A stretch of 64,000 bases of DNA. Source: Cognataquiflexum aquatile (lineage in GTDB: Bacteria; Bacteroidota; Bacteroidia; Cytophagales; Cyclobacteriaceae). This document shows, piece after piece, positions 1-9,087 of the stretch. Numbering within the stretch: the first letter of the stretch is position 1; each line of letters opens with the position of its first letter. The translations under genes and the position numbers were made by a program. The stretch spans positions 124,001 through 188,000 of the forward strand of contig NZ_QMIK01000006.1 in NCBI RefSeq assembly GCF_003316845.1. The letters are read 5' to 3'. The notes below the pieces were generated by a model, which saw nothing but the letters and a program-made list of their open reading frames with translations, had not been told where the DNA came from and ran no database searches.

Positions 1-199
1 AAGTTTTCTCCACATAGGGTGTATTCAAAAACCAAGTGCCGATTTCGATGGTCAGGTCATTCATGGACTTTTGGGAATGATCCTGAAGAGAAAGCATGTT
101 CAGAGCAGAATCTAGCCTTTGACGGCTTTCCAAAGTGCATACAGTTTGGGCCTTTAGTAAAACAGGAAAGAAGAAAAGGATAAAGAGGATCAACCGCAT
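1..199 (-). CDS. DUF1460-type secreted protein, N-terminal part (cut by window edge)
   Basis: Only the first 66 codons lie in the window. The ATG at 197-199 opens a signal peptide (MRLILFILFFFPVLLKAQ), so export to the periplasm or outer membrane is predicted. The following segment contains IGTWFLNTPYVEKT, which resembles the start of DUF1460 proteins, a family related to NlpC/P60-like cysteine amidases acting on peptidoglycan. The catalytic residues lie outside the window, so the family call rests on this short motif. Confidence 0.6.
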   Translation of the reverse strand, partial: MRLILFILFFFPVLLKAQTVCTLESRQRLDSALNMLSLQDHSQKSMNDLTIEIGTWFLNTPYVEKT

Positions 200-369
200 G
201 AAAATGGATAAAAGAAGGTTCTTTGACAAATTGGATGATTTTTTTGAAAATGTCATGCTATTTTTAAATTGAATGTAGGGTTGGTAGACTTTCAAATATT
301 CCATTAATATCTTATTCTCCACACCCACATTGGAAAGTTGCAGAATAGAGTCAAATTCCCATTATTTTT

Positions 370-726
370 CTAAAGGTCTTGCCCAAAAGTCAGCAAATTA
401 TGGTCAGGATCAAGGAGAGAAAATTCCTTCATTCCCCAAGGTTTGGTCTGTAATGGCCCGTTTGGATGAATGGGAATTTTTTTGTCCAACAGGGACTGAT
501 AAAATCCATCGATATCGTCAGTCCTGATGTAAACCTGACCATAATTTTCTTTAGGGTCAAGTTCCTTAAATTCAAAAAAGTGGAGCTGGATTTTGTCCTT
601 TTGCACCATAAGGTAGCCATCATAATCCGCATTTCCATATTCCTGAAAGCCCAATTTGTTGATGTAATATTCCCTTGTGATGGCTTTGTCACGCATGGGA
701 AGTTTGGGATGGATTTCGGTGAGCAT
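370..726 (-). CDS. VOC (glyoxalase/bleomycin-resistance fold) family protein
   Basis: A 119-residue single-domain VOC protein. The betaalphabetabetabeta pattern is visible: MLTEIHPKLPMRDKAITREYY, then KIQLHFFEF, VYIRTDDIDGFY and a C-terminal FSLLDPDHNLLTFGQ. The His in LHFFE and the Glu in MKEFSLLDPD are at positions where VOC enzymes bind a metal. An in-frame TTG at 828 overlaps the stop of the upstream membrane gene and would add 34 residues, but those do not look like VOC sequence, so the ATG at 726 is preferred. It may be co-transcribed with the sigma factor operon. Substrate unknown. Confidence 0.85.
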   Translation of the reverse strand: MLTEIHPKLPMRDKAITREYYINKLGFQEYGNADYDGYLMVQKDKIQLHFFEFKELDPKENYGQVYIRTDDIDGFYQSLLDKKIPIHPNGPLQTKPWGMKEFSLLDPDHNLLTFGQDL

Positions 727-824
727 GGCTGATGGAGAATAATTAGATGTGGAAGAAATGAAAGGAATCGATTGTACTATGCGATTAAATTTACTCAGTT
801 TTGATAGCAAATCAAATCCGCTGT

Positions 825-1475
825 TCAACCTTCCTTTTTAGCTTCTTCGATCTGTTGCAATAGGTCTGCTGACTTCATCATCGGATCCCATTCTTTACCG
901 CTTAATAGAAACTTAAACCATTTTTTGTCCCGGTTTTCAAACCTGATATTTTTGAAAAGCCAGACCCCAAGATAGGCCATGCCCAATGCAACCCCTACCA
1001 TGATGCTGATTTGAAATACATGGAGGTTTTGGAACAAATCTTTGGTCCAATAGAAAACCGTCCAAGCGGGAAGTTGCAAAAACAGTAATCTGGTAATCCA
1101 GATGGTGCTTGACTTCAATTTGGCGATCTTCTCCTGTGTATCTAGAATCGGGTTGTTGATGTCGACGAGCTTGATCAGCACGAGCTGATAGAGGTAAACT
1201 CCGATAGAAAGTTTGGTGAGGAGAATGTGAAATCCAATCGCAAACAAAAACATCGGACTGGCATATGCCCAAACGTTAAAAACAATGAGATCCAAAAAAC
1301 CCACCCAGACGATACCCACAATGATGGCAAAGATTTTTATCGGCTGCATACCGGAAAGGAGCGATTTGACTTTGATTTTGGTGATTTCTTCTGCGTTTTG
1401 TCTATTCAGCACAAGATTTTGGGAAAGCTTTCGGTCATAAGATTCCCAAAGGGCGAGGAGTTGGTTTTCTTCCAT
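825..1475 (-). CDS. conserved membrane protein, partner of the ECF sigma factor
   Basis: 216 residues with a soluble N-terminus (about 45 residues) followed by two pairs of hydrophobic segments (about 46-95 and 125-175) and a charged C-terminus ending QQIEEAKKEG. It starts 4 bp after the sigma factor stop, so the two are almost certainly one operon. In many Bacteroidota a protein of this shape follows a small ECF sigma gene where an anti-sigma factor would be expected. No ZAS zinc motif or FecR domain is visible, so an anti-sigma role is inference from position only. Confidence 0.7.
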   Translation of the reverse strand: MEENQLLALWESYDRKLSQNLVLNRQNAEEITKIKVKSLLSGMQPIKIFAIIVGIVWVGFLDLIVFNVWAYASPMFLFAIGFHILLTKLSIGVYLYQLVLIKLVDINNPILDTQEKIAKLKSSTIWITRLLFLQLPAWTVFYWTKDLFQNLHVFQISIMVGVALGMAYLGVWLFKNIRFENRDKKWFKFLLSGKEWDPMMKSADLLQQIEEAKKEG

Positions 1476-1479
1476 GGTT

Positions 1480-1986
1480 TTATCTGTTTATGGTAGCAAA
1501 TTTTTGTTTGAGGGTCTGTTTGATGCGGGAGACTTTGGTCGAGACATTGGCGACAGTGAGTCCGAGGATGTCGGCGATTTCCTGTTGGCTGTTTCCTTCG
1601 AGATAAAGGAGAATCACCGCCCGGTCGATTTCTTTGAGTTCTCTGATGAATTTCTGAAGCATATCAAGTTCTTCATTCTGTTCGATCGGGAGTTTTTCGG
1701 CCGGAAGGGAAATAATTTCCTCAGGAAATGGTTGGTTGATCCTGCCCCTGCGGCTTTCTTTTCTGTAAAAAGAAATGGACACATTGAGCGCAATTCTGTA
1801 CATCCAGGTACTCAGCTTGAAACTCGGGTCATATTTGGAAAAGCTGAGCCACAACTGCAAAATGATCTCTTGGATCAGGTCTTTGCGGTTTTCTTCATCC
1901 CTACAATAGGAGTTGGCGACCTTGTAGATGATGCCTTTGTTGGCATCTATGACTTTCAGAAATGAGGTCGAATCCCTAGTAAACAT
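1480..1986 (-). CDS. ECF-type RNA polymerase sigma-70 factor
   Basis: 168 residues. Region 2 is seen at about 20-85 (ENRKDLIQEIILQLWLSF, then LSTWMYRIALNVSISFYRK), which binds core polymerase and the -10 element. Region 4 is at about 110-165 (IDRAVILLYLEGNSQQEIAD, ANVSTKVSRIKQTLKQKF), a helix-turn-helix for the -35 element. No extra domains. It is the first gene of an operon with the adjacent membrane protein. The stress or ligand it answers to cannot be read from sequence. Confidence 0.93.
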   Translation of the reverse strand: MFTRDSTSFLKVIDANKGIIYKVANSYCRDEENRKDLIQEIILQLWLSFSKYDPSFKLSTWMYRIALNVSISFYRKESRRGRINQPFPEEIISLPAEKLPIEQNEELDMLQKFIRELKEIDRAVILLYLEGNSQQEIADILGLTVANVSTKVSRIKQTLKQKFATINR

Positions 1987-2193
1987 GGTGTGGCTGCGGT
2001 TGTAGGATCGGATCTGTACTTTGTTTTGTTGAATATGGCAAATTTCCCATGATTGAAATCAGGTTTGGTGGAGTTGTTTACCCAATTATTCGCCTGAGGT
2101 CAAAAAATCTCACATGGATTGGAAAATTATTTTCTACCAAAGTAAAAAAACCATAAAAATGGAAATCAAAAAAAGTACACTGAAAAATAAAAA

Positions 2194-2221
2194 GGGCCAA
2201 TGCTTTCGAAAGCATTGGCCC
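2194..2221 (-). terminator. rho-independent terminator
   Basis: A perfect 28-base palindrome with half-site GGGCCAATGCTTTC lies just after the stop of the repeat lipoprotein gene. On the minus strand it is followed by a T-rich run (TTTTTATTTTTC), so it should end that transcript. Confidence 0.85.
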
Positions 2222-2246
2222 AAGAATGTATTTGTATATCTCTTTT

Positions 2247-2537
2247 CTAATTAAGAATCTTATTAATCTTTTCGATTTTCCCATTGACGATGGAATCCAC
2301 CTTCGAACTTGATTTGTTGACAAGGGAATCAAGGACTTTGACCTTTTCTGTTTCCAAATTGATGATCGAATCAAGAGAATTGATTTTGTCAAGTTCCTTG
2401 TTTACAATCGAATCAAGCTTCAACGCCTTGTCAGTAATGCTGTTGAGTTTGTCTTCTACATTCTTTTCGAGGTTGCCGCAGGAAGTGAGAACAAAGAAGC
2501 CAAGGAGGATGGGAAGGAATTTGAATAAGGTTTTCAT
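2247..2537 (-). CDS. small lipoprotein with LDSIVN repeats
   Basis: 96 residues. Signal sequence MKTLFKFLPILLGFFVLTSC has a lipobox ending at Cys20, so a lipid-anchored envelope protein is predicted. The mature part is a string of degenerate 11-15-residue units (LDSIVNKELDKIN, LDSIINLETEKVKV, LDSLVNKSSSKV, DSIVNGKIEKIN) with hydrophobic residues spaced as in an amphipathic helix or coiled coil. No known domain. It is monocistronic, with its own terminator. A Braun-lipoprotein-like or spacer role is only a guess. Confidence 0.75.
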   Translation of the reverse strand: MKTLFKFLPILLGFFVLTSCGNLEKNVEDKLNSITDKALKLDSIVNKELDKINSLDSIINLETEKVKVLDSLVNKSSSKVDSIVNGKIEKINKILN

Positions 2538-2697
2538 TTTTGGTTTGGTTAGATTTTCGGACGATTTCTTCGATTACATCACGCCATTCCTTACGCCGAT
2601 TTTCATGGGTTGTTTTCCCAAATAGGCTGAAAACCTGATAATTAATCACAATTCATTTGATACTAAACATAAATGGTTTTTATGATCGGCCAAAAAT

Positions 2698-3075
2698 TCA
2701 CTTTTTCTTCTTAGTAGGTTTGGCATTCCTAATATTTTCATCCAAACGAAAAATCACAATGTCTGAGATCAGTTCCAAAGGAAGCGGTTTGTCCAAAGAA
2801 AACTGAACAGTTCCTTTGGAGGTGTTGTATGACTCAAGTTCCTTCTTGAATTCGGTTATTCCTGAAGCGCCTGGATAGAAGCCAAAGTGGGTTTTGTATG
2901 CCGCAAAGTGGACAAGATTGCCATGAATCTTAAAAGTAGGAATGCCATAGTTGATGCATTCTTCTGCTTCAGGAGCGGCTTGCCTGATAGTGCTTCGGAT
3001 GACTTGGAGCTTTTCCTGAATGTCCTCCGGAAATTCCGAAATATAAGCGTCGGTGTCTTTGGCGGCTGGTTTCAT
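2698..3075 (-). CDS. DUF1801 family protein (YdhG/YobT-like)
   Basis: 125 residues matching the DUF1801 fold: APEAEECINYGIPTFKIHG and LVHFAAYKTHFGFYPGASG are the family's central strands, and it ends in a Lys-rich tail (KPTKKKK). Family members are small cytoplasmic proteins, some described as iron-chaperone-like (frataxin-related fold). Not obviously in an operon with the sulfurtransferase downstream (30-bp gap). Cellular role unknown. Confidence 0.88.
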   Translation of the reverse strand: MKPAAKDTDAYISEFPEDIQEKLQVIRSTIRQAAPEAEECINYGIPTFKIHGNLVHFAAYKTHFGFYPGASGITEFKKELESYNTSKGTVQFSLDKPLPLELISDIVIFRLDENIRNAKPTKKKK

Positions 3076-3104
3076 GGGTTCAAAGAAGTTTAAAAATTAA
3101 AAGT

Positions 3105-3950
3105 TTATCCTAATTCTGTCGCTATTTCTCTGCCGTTCCTTGACCATTCGCTCCAAGAACCCACATACAGTTTGGGGATTTCCATTCCTGCATGCGCCAA
3201 GGCCAACAGTGTGTGGCAGGCCGTGACCCCCGAACCGCAATGAACGATGACGTTTTCTAAAGATTTTCCTTCCAAGGCTTTCTCATATTTCGCTTTTAGT
3301 TCTGCAGGAGAAAGAAACAATCCTTTAGGATCAAGATTGGATGCAAAAGGGATATTCACTGCCCCCGGTATGTGACCCGCTATCAAGTCGATGGGCTCTT
3401 TTTCTCCCCGGTACCTTTCATTTTCACGCACATCGATGATCAGGTAGTTTTTGTCTTTGAATACTTTGTCGATTTCTGAAATGTCTGAAATCGGCAATTT
3501 CCAATTGGCCACTTTGTAAGTTCCCTTTGTAGGGGTTTTTTCCACCTCCGAACTTACCGGAAATCCAGCTTGGATCGCTGCATCCATTCCTCCATCCAAA
3601 ACCTGGATTTTTTCGTGGCCTACAGCTTTCATCATCCACCAAAACCTAGCAGCTGCATTTGCTCCGTTTTTGTCATCATAGACGACTACCTGAGAGTCAG
3701 GGCTGATGCCAAGCGACTCCAAAAGTAGGGAGAATCTCGCTGCGTCAGGCAAAGGATGTCTTCCGCCATCCGCAAAATCCGCCTTGATATCAGACAGTTG
3801 ACTGTTCAGATCCACATGCAAAGCGCCTTGGAGATGGGATTTGTCGTAGTTCTCTTTGCCAAATCTGGCGTCAATCAGCACAAATGCTGACGAAGCTGAT
3901 AAAGTTTGTAAATCAGAAGCTGGTATGATCGGGGATATAGATTTGTTCAT
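3105..3950 (-). CDS. sulfurtransferase, two rhodanese domains (3-mercaptopyruvate/thiosulfate type)
   Basis: 281 residues with tandem rhodanese domains. The N-terminal one (about 10-130) is non-catalytic, and the C-terminal one (about 155-278) carries the active-site loop CGSGVTA with Cys at about 238. CG[S/T]GVT is the loop typical of 3-mercaptopyruvate sulfurtransferases, whereas thiosulfate-specific rhodaneses have CRKGVT. It moves sulfur to thiols or cyanide through a cysteine persulfide. No signal peptide, so cytoplasmic. Confidence 0.92.
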   Translation of the reverse strand: MNKSISPIIPASDLQTLSASSAFVLIDARFGKENYDKSHLQGALHVDLNSQLSDIKADFADGGRHPLPDAARFSLLLESLGISPDSQVVVYDDKNGANAAARFWWMMKAVGHEKIQVLDGGMDAAIQAGFPVSSEVEKTPTKGTYKVANWKLPISDISEIDKVFKDKNYLIIDVRENERYRGEKEPIDLIAGHIPGAVNIPFASNLDPKGLFLSPAELKAKYEKALEGKSLENVIVHCGSGVTACHTLLALAHAGMEIPKLYVGSWSEWSRNGREIATELG

Positions 3951-3989
3951 TTTGTGGGTATTATCTGGAAAAGGGGAAAAGCAAATTCC

Positions 3990-4628
3990 TTAAAATTTGA
4001 ACCAAGGATAAGATTCATTGACAAAATCCAAAGCCCTTGGCAATCCGTCCCCGGGGAGAAGTTTGAGTTCTGGCTGCATAGACGGGTTGGAGGGATAGGT
4101 TTTCCCATCAAATTTCACAATCCTGTATTTCCCTCCCGACAAAATGAACAGGTCTTTCCAGCCATTTGACTTGGTATTGTCAATTACAACAGGGTAATCT
4201 GAAACTGTGAATTGTGTGATGACATTGCCTTCACGGTCCAAAATCATCTGGGTACAGCCACCTGAACCGCAAAAGTACGGTCCGGTAAATCCCACCATGA
4301 TTTCTTTGTTGCCATCTTCATTGAGGTCATATTCAAAGAAGATAAACTTCCTGCTGTATTCGTCGATGATGTCCTTGTCCAGATCATCTTTGAACAAGGT
4401 TTGAACAGTCTTCCTGACTAATTCGGCGGTTTCTTTTGCGCTGCTGTTGATACCATAAAGATTTCCCGGAATGGTGTCAGTCGGATCCGGATCGTAGATT
4501 TCTTCGGGGATGACGATTTCCGTTAGGACGCTGTCAATTTGGGTACTTTCTTGAGAGCTTGGAGATTGACAGCCTACGACCGCCAAAATAAGAAAGCCAA
4601 GGAGGAAGGATATTTGGTTTTGGGACAT
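3990..4628 (-). CDS. lipoprotein of unknown function
   Basis: Starting at the ATG at 4628, 212 residues. Signal peptide MSQNQISFLLGFLILAVVGC ends in a lipobox Cys. The middle contains DLNEDGNKEIMVGF, a calcium-loop-like DxNxDG motif as in FG-GAP/VCBS-type repeats, followed by a Cys-rich CGSGGC. A longer reading from an upstream codon at 4670 overlaps the neighbouring hydrolase and was rejected because it buries the signal peptide. No family recognised with confidence. Confidence 0.7.
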   Translation of the reverse strand: MSQNQISFLLGFLILAVVGCQSPSSQESTQIDSVLTEIVIPEEIYDPDPTDTIPGNLYGINSSAKETAELVRKTVQTLFKDDLDKDIIDEYSRKFIFFEYDLNEDGNKEIMVGFTGPYFCGSGGCTQMILDREGNVITQFTVSDYPVVIDNTKSNGWKDLFILSGGKYRIVKFDGKTYPSNPSMQPELKLLPGDGLPRALDFVNESYPWFKF

Positions 4629-4650
4629 GATAAAAAAGGTTGGTGTGAAT

Positions 4651-5562
4651 TTATTTTTGGCTAGATGCAATTATTACCCCAATATAATTCATTGCCTTTT
4701 CAAAAGTCTCAATCCCGTGTCCCACTTGTTGAAAAATTTTAATCTCTTTGAGGTTGCTTAGGTGCTTTTGGGCATTTTCTCTGGACTTTTCAAATGGGAA
4801 AAGTAAATCCTTGTCCCCGAGTAGGAGGTAGGTCTCTGTTTTCACTTTGGCAAGTTCGGTGTCCATATAATACGGTTTTTGGGTGTTGTCCTTATAACGG
4901 CTGATGGCAAAAACCTCATAATCCACCAACATTTGTTCAGAGAATGGGGAAAGCCGGTGATTTGGTTTGGAGAAAACAGCCTTGTCCAAAAACTTCAGGA
5001 CATTTTTGGCATTGGTGCTGAGGATGGGGAGAAGGTTGTAATATAGGTTTGAAAAAGTCAGTGAAAATGGTTGCAAGCAACCAGGATTGAGAAGGAATGC
5101 TGCTTTGATTTTTTCCGGATTGGTGATAGCGAGCTTCATACAGATCAATCCTCCAAAAGAAGCGCCCGCAACAAATGCTTTTTCAATTCCTAAGCCTGCC
5201 AAAACTTCATTTGCCCAAAATCCATAATCCAAGGTTTTGATATCAGGTGTGGCACCTTCACTCAGATTGGGCAATCCATTGGTCTCAACCATAAAAATCC
5301 GAAGCTTCGTTTTCAGATTATCCAATCCTTTGTCAAAATCCCAAATCAAAGCCGTGGTCCGTGCTCCGGGAAATATCACCAAAGTTTCAAGGTCTTTTTT
5401 GTCCGCATTGAGACTCCAAACATGGGTATTCCCCAAAAATGTTTTTACACCATGTCTTTGGTAATTTCGCCTATTCTCTTTTTCCAATTTATTGACCCAA
5501 TCTTCAAAATAGGCGATGTCTTTTTCGGGATTTTTGAAATATGATTTGTACTTGATATTCAT
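4651..5562 (-). CDS. alpha/beta hydrolase
   Basis: 303 residues, soluble, no signal peptide. The nucleophile elbow GASFGG has Ser at about 133. The acidic residue is in LLGDKDLLFPFE and the catalytic His in QVGHGIETFE near the C-terminus, giving a complete triad. The residues ahead of the first strand (NTHVWSLNADKKDLETLVIF) suit an esterase or peptidase-like member. It ends 22 bp before the lipoprotein gene on the same strand. Substrate unknown. Confidence 0.85.
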   Translation of the reverse strand: MNIKYKSYFKNPEKDIAYFEDWVNKLEKENRRNYQRHGVKTFLGNTHVWSLNADKKDLETLVIFPGARTTALIWDFDKGLDNLKTKLRIFMVETNGLPNLSEGATPDIKTLDYGFWANEVLAGLGIEKAFVAGASFGGLICMKLAITNPEKIKAAFLLNPGCLQPFSLTFSNLYYNLLPILSTNAKNVLKFLDKAVFSKPNHRLSPFSEQMLVDYEVFAISRYKDNTQKPYYMDTELAKVKTETYLLLGDKDLLFPFEKSRENAQKHLSNLKEIKIFQQVGHGIETFEKAMNYIGVIIASSQK

Positions 5563-5904
5563 AGGAAATATTGGATTGAAAATTCAAAAAATACTTATTA
5601 ACCGGCACCAAGTCAGTCCAAAGATGTTTTAAATATAAATTAAATTCCCCTGATAAGGCAAACTCGAGGTTAGAGAATTGGGGCTTAAAAATCAAAATCA
5701 ATCTGATCTCCTCTTGGAGACGGACAACTGTCTTCCATTACTTAATATGCTCCTTTACCAGTCAATTTGGGAATTTGGTAGCCAATCATTTTTTCCCATA
5801 TGACATTTGTCCAAACATTTGAAACAACCATCTGAGTCAGGTCATATCCTGATTTCTTCTTTTGGGCACATATTCTCCAATAGTGAAAAAAACCGGGATG
5901 AATC
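5563..5904. other. intergenic spacer, 342 bp
   Basis: A+T-rich spacer between the end of the desaturase gene and the start of the hydrolase, both minus strand. It must hold the hydrolase promoter. I saw no ORF, terminator or repeat I would defend. Confidence 0.4.
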
Positions 5905-7041
5905 TCAATTCAAATTTTGTTTAGGTATCTCATTTGAACCCATTCTTTTCAACAATTTATAATGAGAAATAATGGCACCCCACATCGTTGCTTCATGGTA
6001 TTGGATATGATATTCCTCTGCTGATTGTTTTATAATTTCGGAAAGGGCTATATAATGGACATGGCAGATATTTGGGAAAATATGATGCACGATATGGGTA
6101 TTGAGACCACCAAAGAGGATATTTGCAAGTTTGCTCGTTCTAGAAAAATCTATGGTGTTTTTAAAGATATGAGTAGTCCATGTGTCAGCTAAATGACCTT
6201 TTTGGTCGACAGTCCCAAAGTCAGATTCATCCACCAAATGCACCGGAATAAGTACCGATAGCAGGAATAGGCTCAAAATAATGTGAATAGCTATGTAACC
6301 TAGGAAAAACTGTTGCCATGTGACATCGAGAACTAAAATGGGGATCACCAAGGTGTAAGTGAAATAAATCACTTTGGAAAAAAACAAAACAAGGTATTCT
6401 CTTAGAGGTGGATGGTCAATTCCTAACCATCTTTTGGATGTAGAGCCGGGGAAAAATTCTTTTAGTCCTTTTACAAATACAAAGAAAATACTGAAAAGCA
6501 GGTAAAGGAAGGTGGCGTATACATGTTGGAACCTGTTATACCATCTATACGGCTCAGTAGGGGACACTCTGATCAGGGGGGCTTGTTGGTGGATGTCAGG
6601 ATCAAAATCAGCGATATTTGGAAAGGAATGATGGGTTTTATTATGACTTAGATTCCATAAATAGGAATTTGATCCCACGAGGTTAAAAGTATAACTCAGG
6701 ATTTTGTTCAACTTATTGTTTTGAAAAAGGGCATTGTGTGAAGCATCATGGGCAATATTGAAAACTATCAGCCCATGGGTAAGGCCAAATAAAAGGGCAA
6801 TAAAAAATGTACCCCAAGGATTGAACCGATTGCTCAACAACAGTGCATACAACACACAGAAAAGCACCAAGAGAAATACCGTTTTGAATGTGGCCTCCCA
6901 ACCTCCTTTTTTTGATTTTCCTGTTTTCTTAAAATAATAATCAACCCTCAAAGCAAGGATTTTGGAAAACTCATCGACATCAGGCTTTTTAAATGTGGGC
7001 TTTATAGCCGATGGTTTTTGTTGGATTGACGGTCTTGGCAT
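5905..7041 (-). CDS. membrane fatty acid desaturase
   Basis: 378 residues with hydrophobic pairs at about 48-95 and 205-265. All three histidine clusters of front-end type acyl desaturases are present: HDASHN (about 118), HNKTHHS (about 154) and HIVHHIFP (about 330), which hold the di-iron centre that inserts a double bond into acyl-lipid or acyl-CoA chains. There is no fused cytochrome b5, so an external electron donor is needed. A role in membrane fluidity is expected. The upstream region is very A+T-rich. Confidence 0.92.
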   Translation of the reverse strand: MPRPSIQQKPSAIKPTFKKPDVDEFSKILALRVDYYFKKTGKSKKGGWEATFKTVFLLVLFCVLYALLLSNRFNPWGTFFIALLFGLTHGLIVFNIAHDASHNALFQNNKLNKILSYTFNLVGSNSYLWNLSHNKTHHSFPNIADFDPDIHQQAPLIRVSPTEPYRWYNRFQHVYATFLYLLFSIFFVFVKGLKEFFPGSTSKRWLGIDHPPLREYLVLFFSKVIYFTYTLVIPILVLDVTWQQFFLGYIAIHIILSLFLLSVLIPVHLVDESDFGTVDQKGHLADTWTTHIFKNTIDFSRTSKLANILFGGLNTHIVHHIFPNICHVHYIALSEIIKQSAEEYHIQYHEATMWGAIISHYKLLKRMGSNEIPKQNLN

Positions 7042-7504
7042 GAGATTTTGGGTTTTGATTTAATAATTATTTGACCAATGGCAAATGATTCGCAATAAGC
7101 TCCTGGAATTAACTCTGAAAAGAAATTCCACTCTTGAACTCTTGAAAGATTAATTCAAATTTCGCAAAATATAAATTTGAATTATTGCAAAAAGTTAAAA
7201 TATATTATTAATGTATATTCCCTACAAAAAATTTAATTCTTATTTCATGCCAAACTATTTTGATATTCTTGAAATCAGCCCAACGATTAGTAAAAACTGC
7301 GGTGGGTGTATGGAAAGGAAATTTTCACCTACCTATTTGGATAAAAAAAGCAAAAAATATCCGGCAATTTCTTGCCAATATACTTGCTGTTTTAATGAGA
7401 ATGAGGATGATTAGAACCTTAAACCTCATCCAAAAAAATTATGTTGCATACTATTCCTTGTTAGGTTAAATTATATCCTTCATCTTTAATTTCAATCCAC
7501 TTCC
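7042..7504. other. intergenic region between divergent desaturase and ppx/gppA genes
   Basis: A 463-bp divergent intergenic region with long A+T-rich stretches around 7140-7220, expected to hold promoters for both neighbours. Two overlapping short frames (7211-7414 and 7260-7469) have no recognisable domain and look like chance frames. Confidence 0.5.
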
Positions 7505-9037
7505 ATGAACTTAGCAGCAATCGACATCGGTACCAACTCCATCCACATGGTCATCGTCAAAGTGACCTCAGGACAGTCTTATGAAGTTTTGGTTCAGGAA
7601 AAGGAGATGGTCAAACTTGGCGTTGGGGTGTTTGCAAACAAAATTCTGAGTCAACGGGCTTTTGATGCCGGGATAGAGACCATTTCAAGGTATGTGCAGT
7701 TGGCAGATGAATATGGCGTCGAGCACATCATTACCGCTGCCACGTCCGCAACCCGGGAAGCCAAAAACGGTAGAGAGTTTCTGGACCGTCTGATCCAGGA
7801 TTCAGGACTCCATCCACAGATGATTTCCGGAAAGGAAGAAGCAAGGTTGATTTTTTTGGCCGTGAGAAAATCCATCGATCTCAAAAAGCAGAATGCCATG
7901 GTCATTGATATCGGCGGGGGAAGCACCGAAGTGGTCATTGGAAATAAGGATGAAATACTTTTCAAAAACAGCCTTAAACTTGGGGTTTTGAGGCTTTTGG
8001 ATTGGGTTGGGAATGAAGGTCCATTGAATAAAACCAAACAGACCACACTCCGGAAATATATCCGAGACATTGCCCTCAAAACCATGGAAGAAGCCTCCTT
8101 AGCCGGTTTTTCGAAGGTCATCGGTACTTCCGGGACCATCAGGGCATTGGGGGAAGCGGCTTTGGAAATGACGGATGTCAACATCGTCAACTCTGTCAAT
8201 GCAGAGGTAGTGAAGGTCAAAGACCTTGAAAAAATTGTAGAAAAACTCCTTGAGTTGCCGGCAGATCGAAGAACTGAGGTGAAGGGGATCAATGAAAACC
8301 GTGTTGATGCCATCCACCTCGGTGGTATGCTTATCCTTGAACTCCTCCATTTGTCAGGAGCTTCCGAAATAACGCTCTCAGATGCTTCTCTTAGAGATGG
8401 GCTGATTATCGATTATATCGAACGAAACAGGCCGAAACTGGGTGACCTTGTTGAAGGCAAAAACATCAAAGAACGATCGAGTTTGCTCATGGCGATGCGG
8501 TATGAGACAGATATTGAGGAAAAAAGGCATGTGTCCAAGTTGGCATTGCAGCTTTTTGACCAACTCCAGAAAGAGCATCAGATGAATGAGGAAGCGAAGG
8601 AATTGCTCCACAATGCCTGCCTGATCTATGATGTGGGCTTGTTTGTCAATTTTCAGGATTATCAGAAGCATTCGGCTTACCTGATATTGAATGGCCGCCT
8701 ACGGGGATTCAATAATGAGGAAAGGGTCATGTTGGCGCTAATGGCACGATATCACCGAAAGTCAGGTCCGAAAAAGAAACACAAAGAATTCCATACACTT
8801 CCATCTGAAGATCAAAAACTAGTAAAAGGATTGGTGGGGATTTTGCGGATCGCAGTGGGACTTGATAAAACCAAAAACCAATGGGTAGAAGATATCCAAT
8901 GCCACATGGATGAGGAAAATCTGGATATCAGGATTTTTGGCGCTGCGGCCATGGACCTGGAAATATGGGAAGCACAAAGATTTTCGGATGTTTTGTCAAA
9001 ATTTTTGGATAAAAAAATACAGATCCTGAAAGGATAG
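7505..9037 (+). CDS. Ppx/GppA family phosphatase (exopolyphosphatase)
   Basis: 510 residues. The ASKHA ATPase-fold phosphate loops are clear: AIDIGTNSIHMVIV at the N-terminus and VIDIGGGSTEVVIG at about 133-146. The C-terminal third (about 310-500) is the HD-like helical domain found in full-length Ppx. Family members hydrolyse inorganic polyphosphate and/or pppGpp, linking phosphate storage and the stringent response. Polyphosphatase and guanosine pentaphosphatase cannot be told apart here. Monocistronic. Confidence 0.92.
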   Translation: MNLAAIDIGTNSIHMVIVKVTSGQSYEVLVQEKEMVKLGVGVFANKILSQRAFDAGIETISRYVQLADEYGVEHIITAATSATREAKNGREFLDRLIQDSGLHPQMISGKEEARLIFLAVRKSIDLKKQNAMVIDIGGGSTEVVIGNKDEILFKNSLKLGVLRLLDWVGNEGPLNKTKQTTLRKYIRDIALKTMEEASLAGFSKVIGTSGTIRALGEAALEMTDVNIVNSVNAEVVKVKDLEKIVEKLLELPADRRTEVKGINENRVDAIHLGGMLILELLHLSGASEITLSDASLRDGLIIDYIERNRPKLGDLVEGKNIKERSSLLMAMRYETDIEEKRHVSKLALQLFDQLQKEHQMNEEAKELLHNACLIYDVGLFVNFQDYQKHSAYLILNGRLRGFNNEERVMLALMARYHRKSGPKKKHKEFHTLPSEDQKLVKGLVGILRIAVGLDKTKNQWVEDIQCHMDEENLDIRIFGAAAMDLEIWEAQRFSDVLSKFLDKKIQILKG

Positions 9038-9087
9038 TAGGTATAAACCAGCCCTCTTTTTGCCAATTCAATGTTTAATACCGGAAA

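Noticed and set aside
1474-1965. 163-residue plus-strand frame opposite the sigma factor gene
   Set aside because: Antisense shadow of a gene with clear sigma-70 regions 2 and 4.
7211-7469. Two overlapping plus-strand frames in the desaturase-ppx gap, one starting MPNYFDILEISPT, loosely like a J-domain start
   Set aside because: No HPD motif follows, composition is not protein-like, and both frames are short and overlapping.
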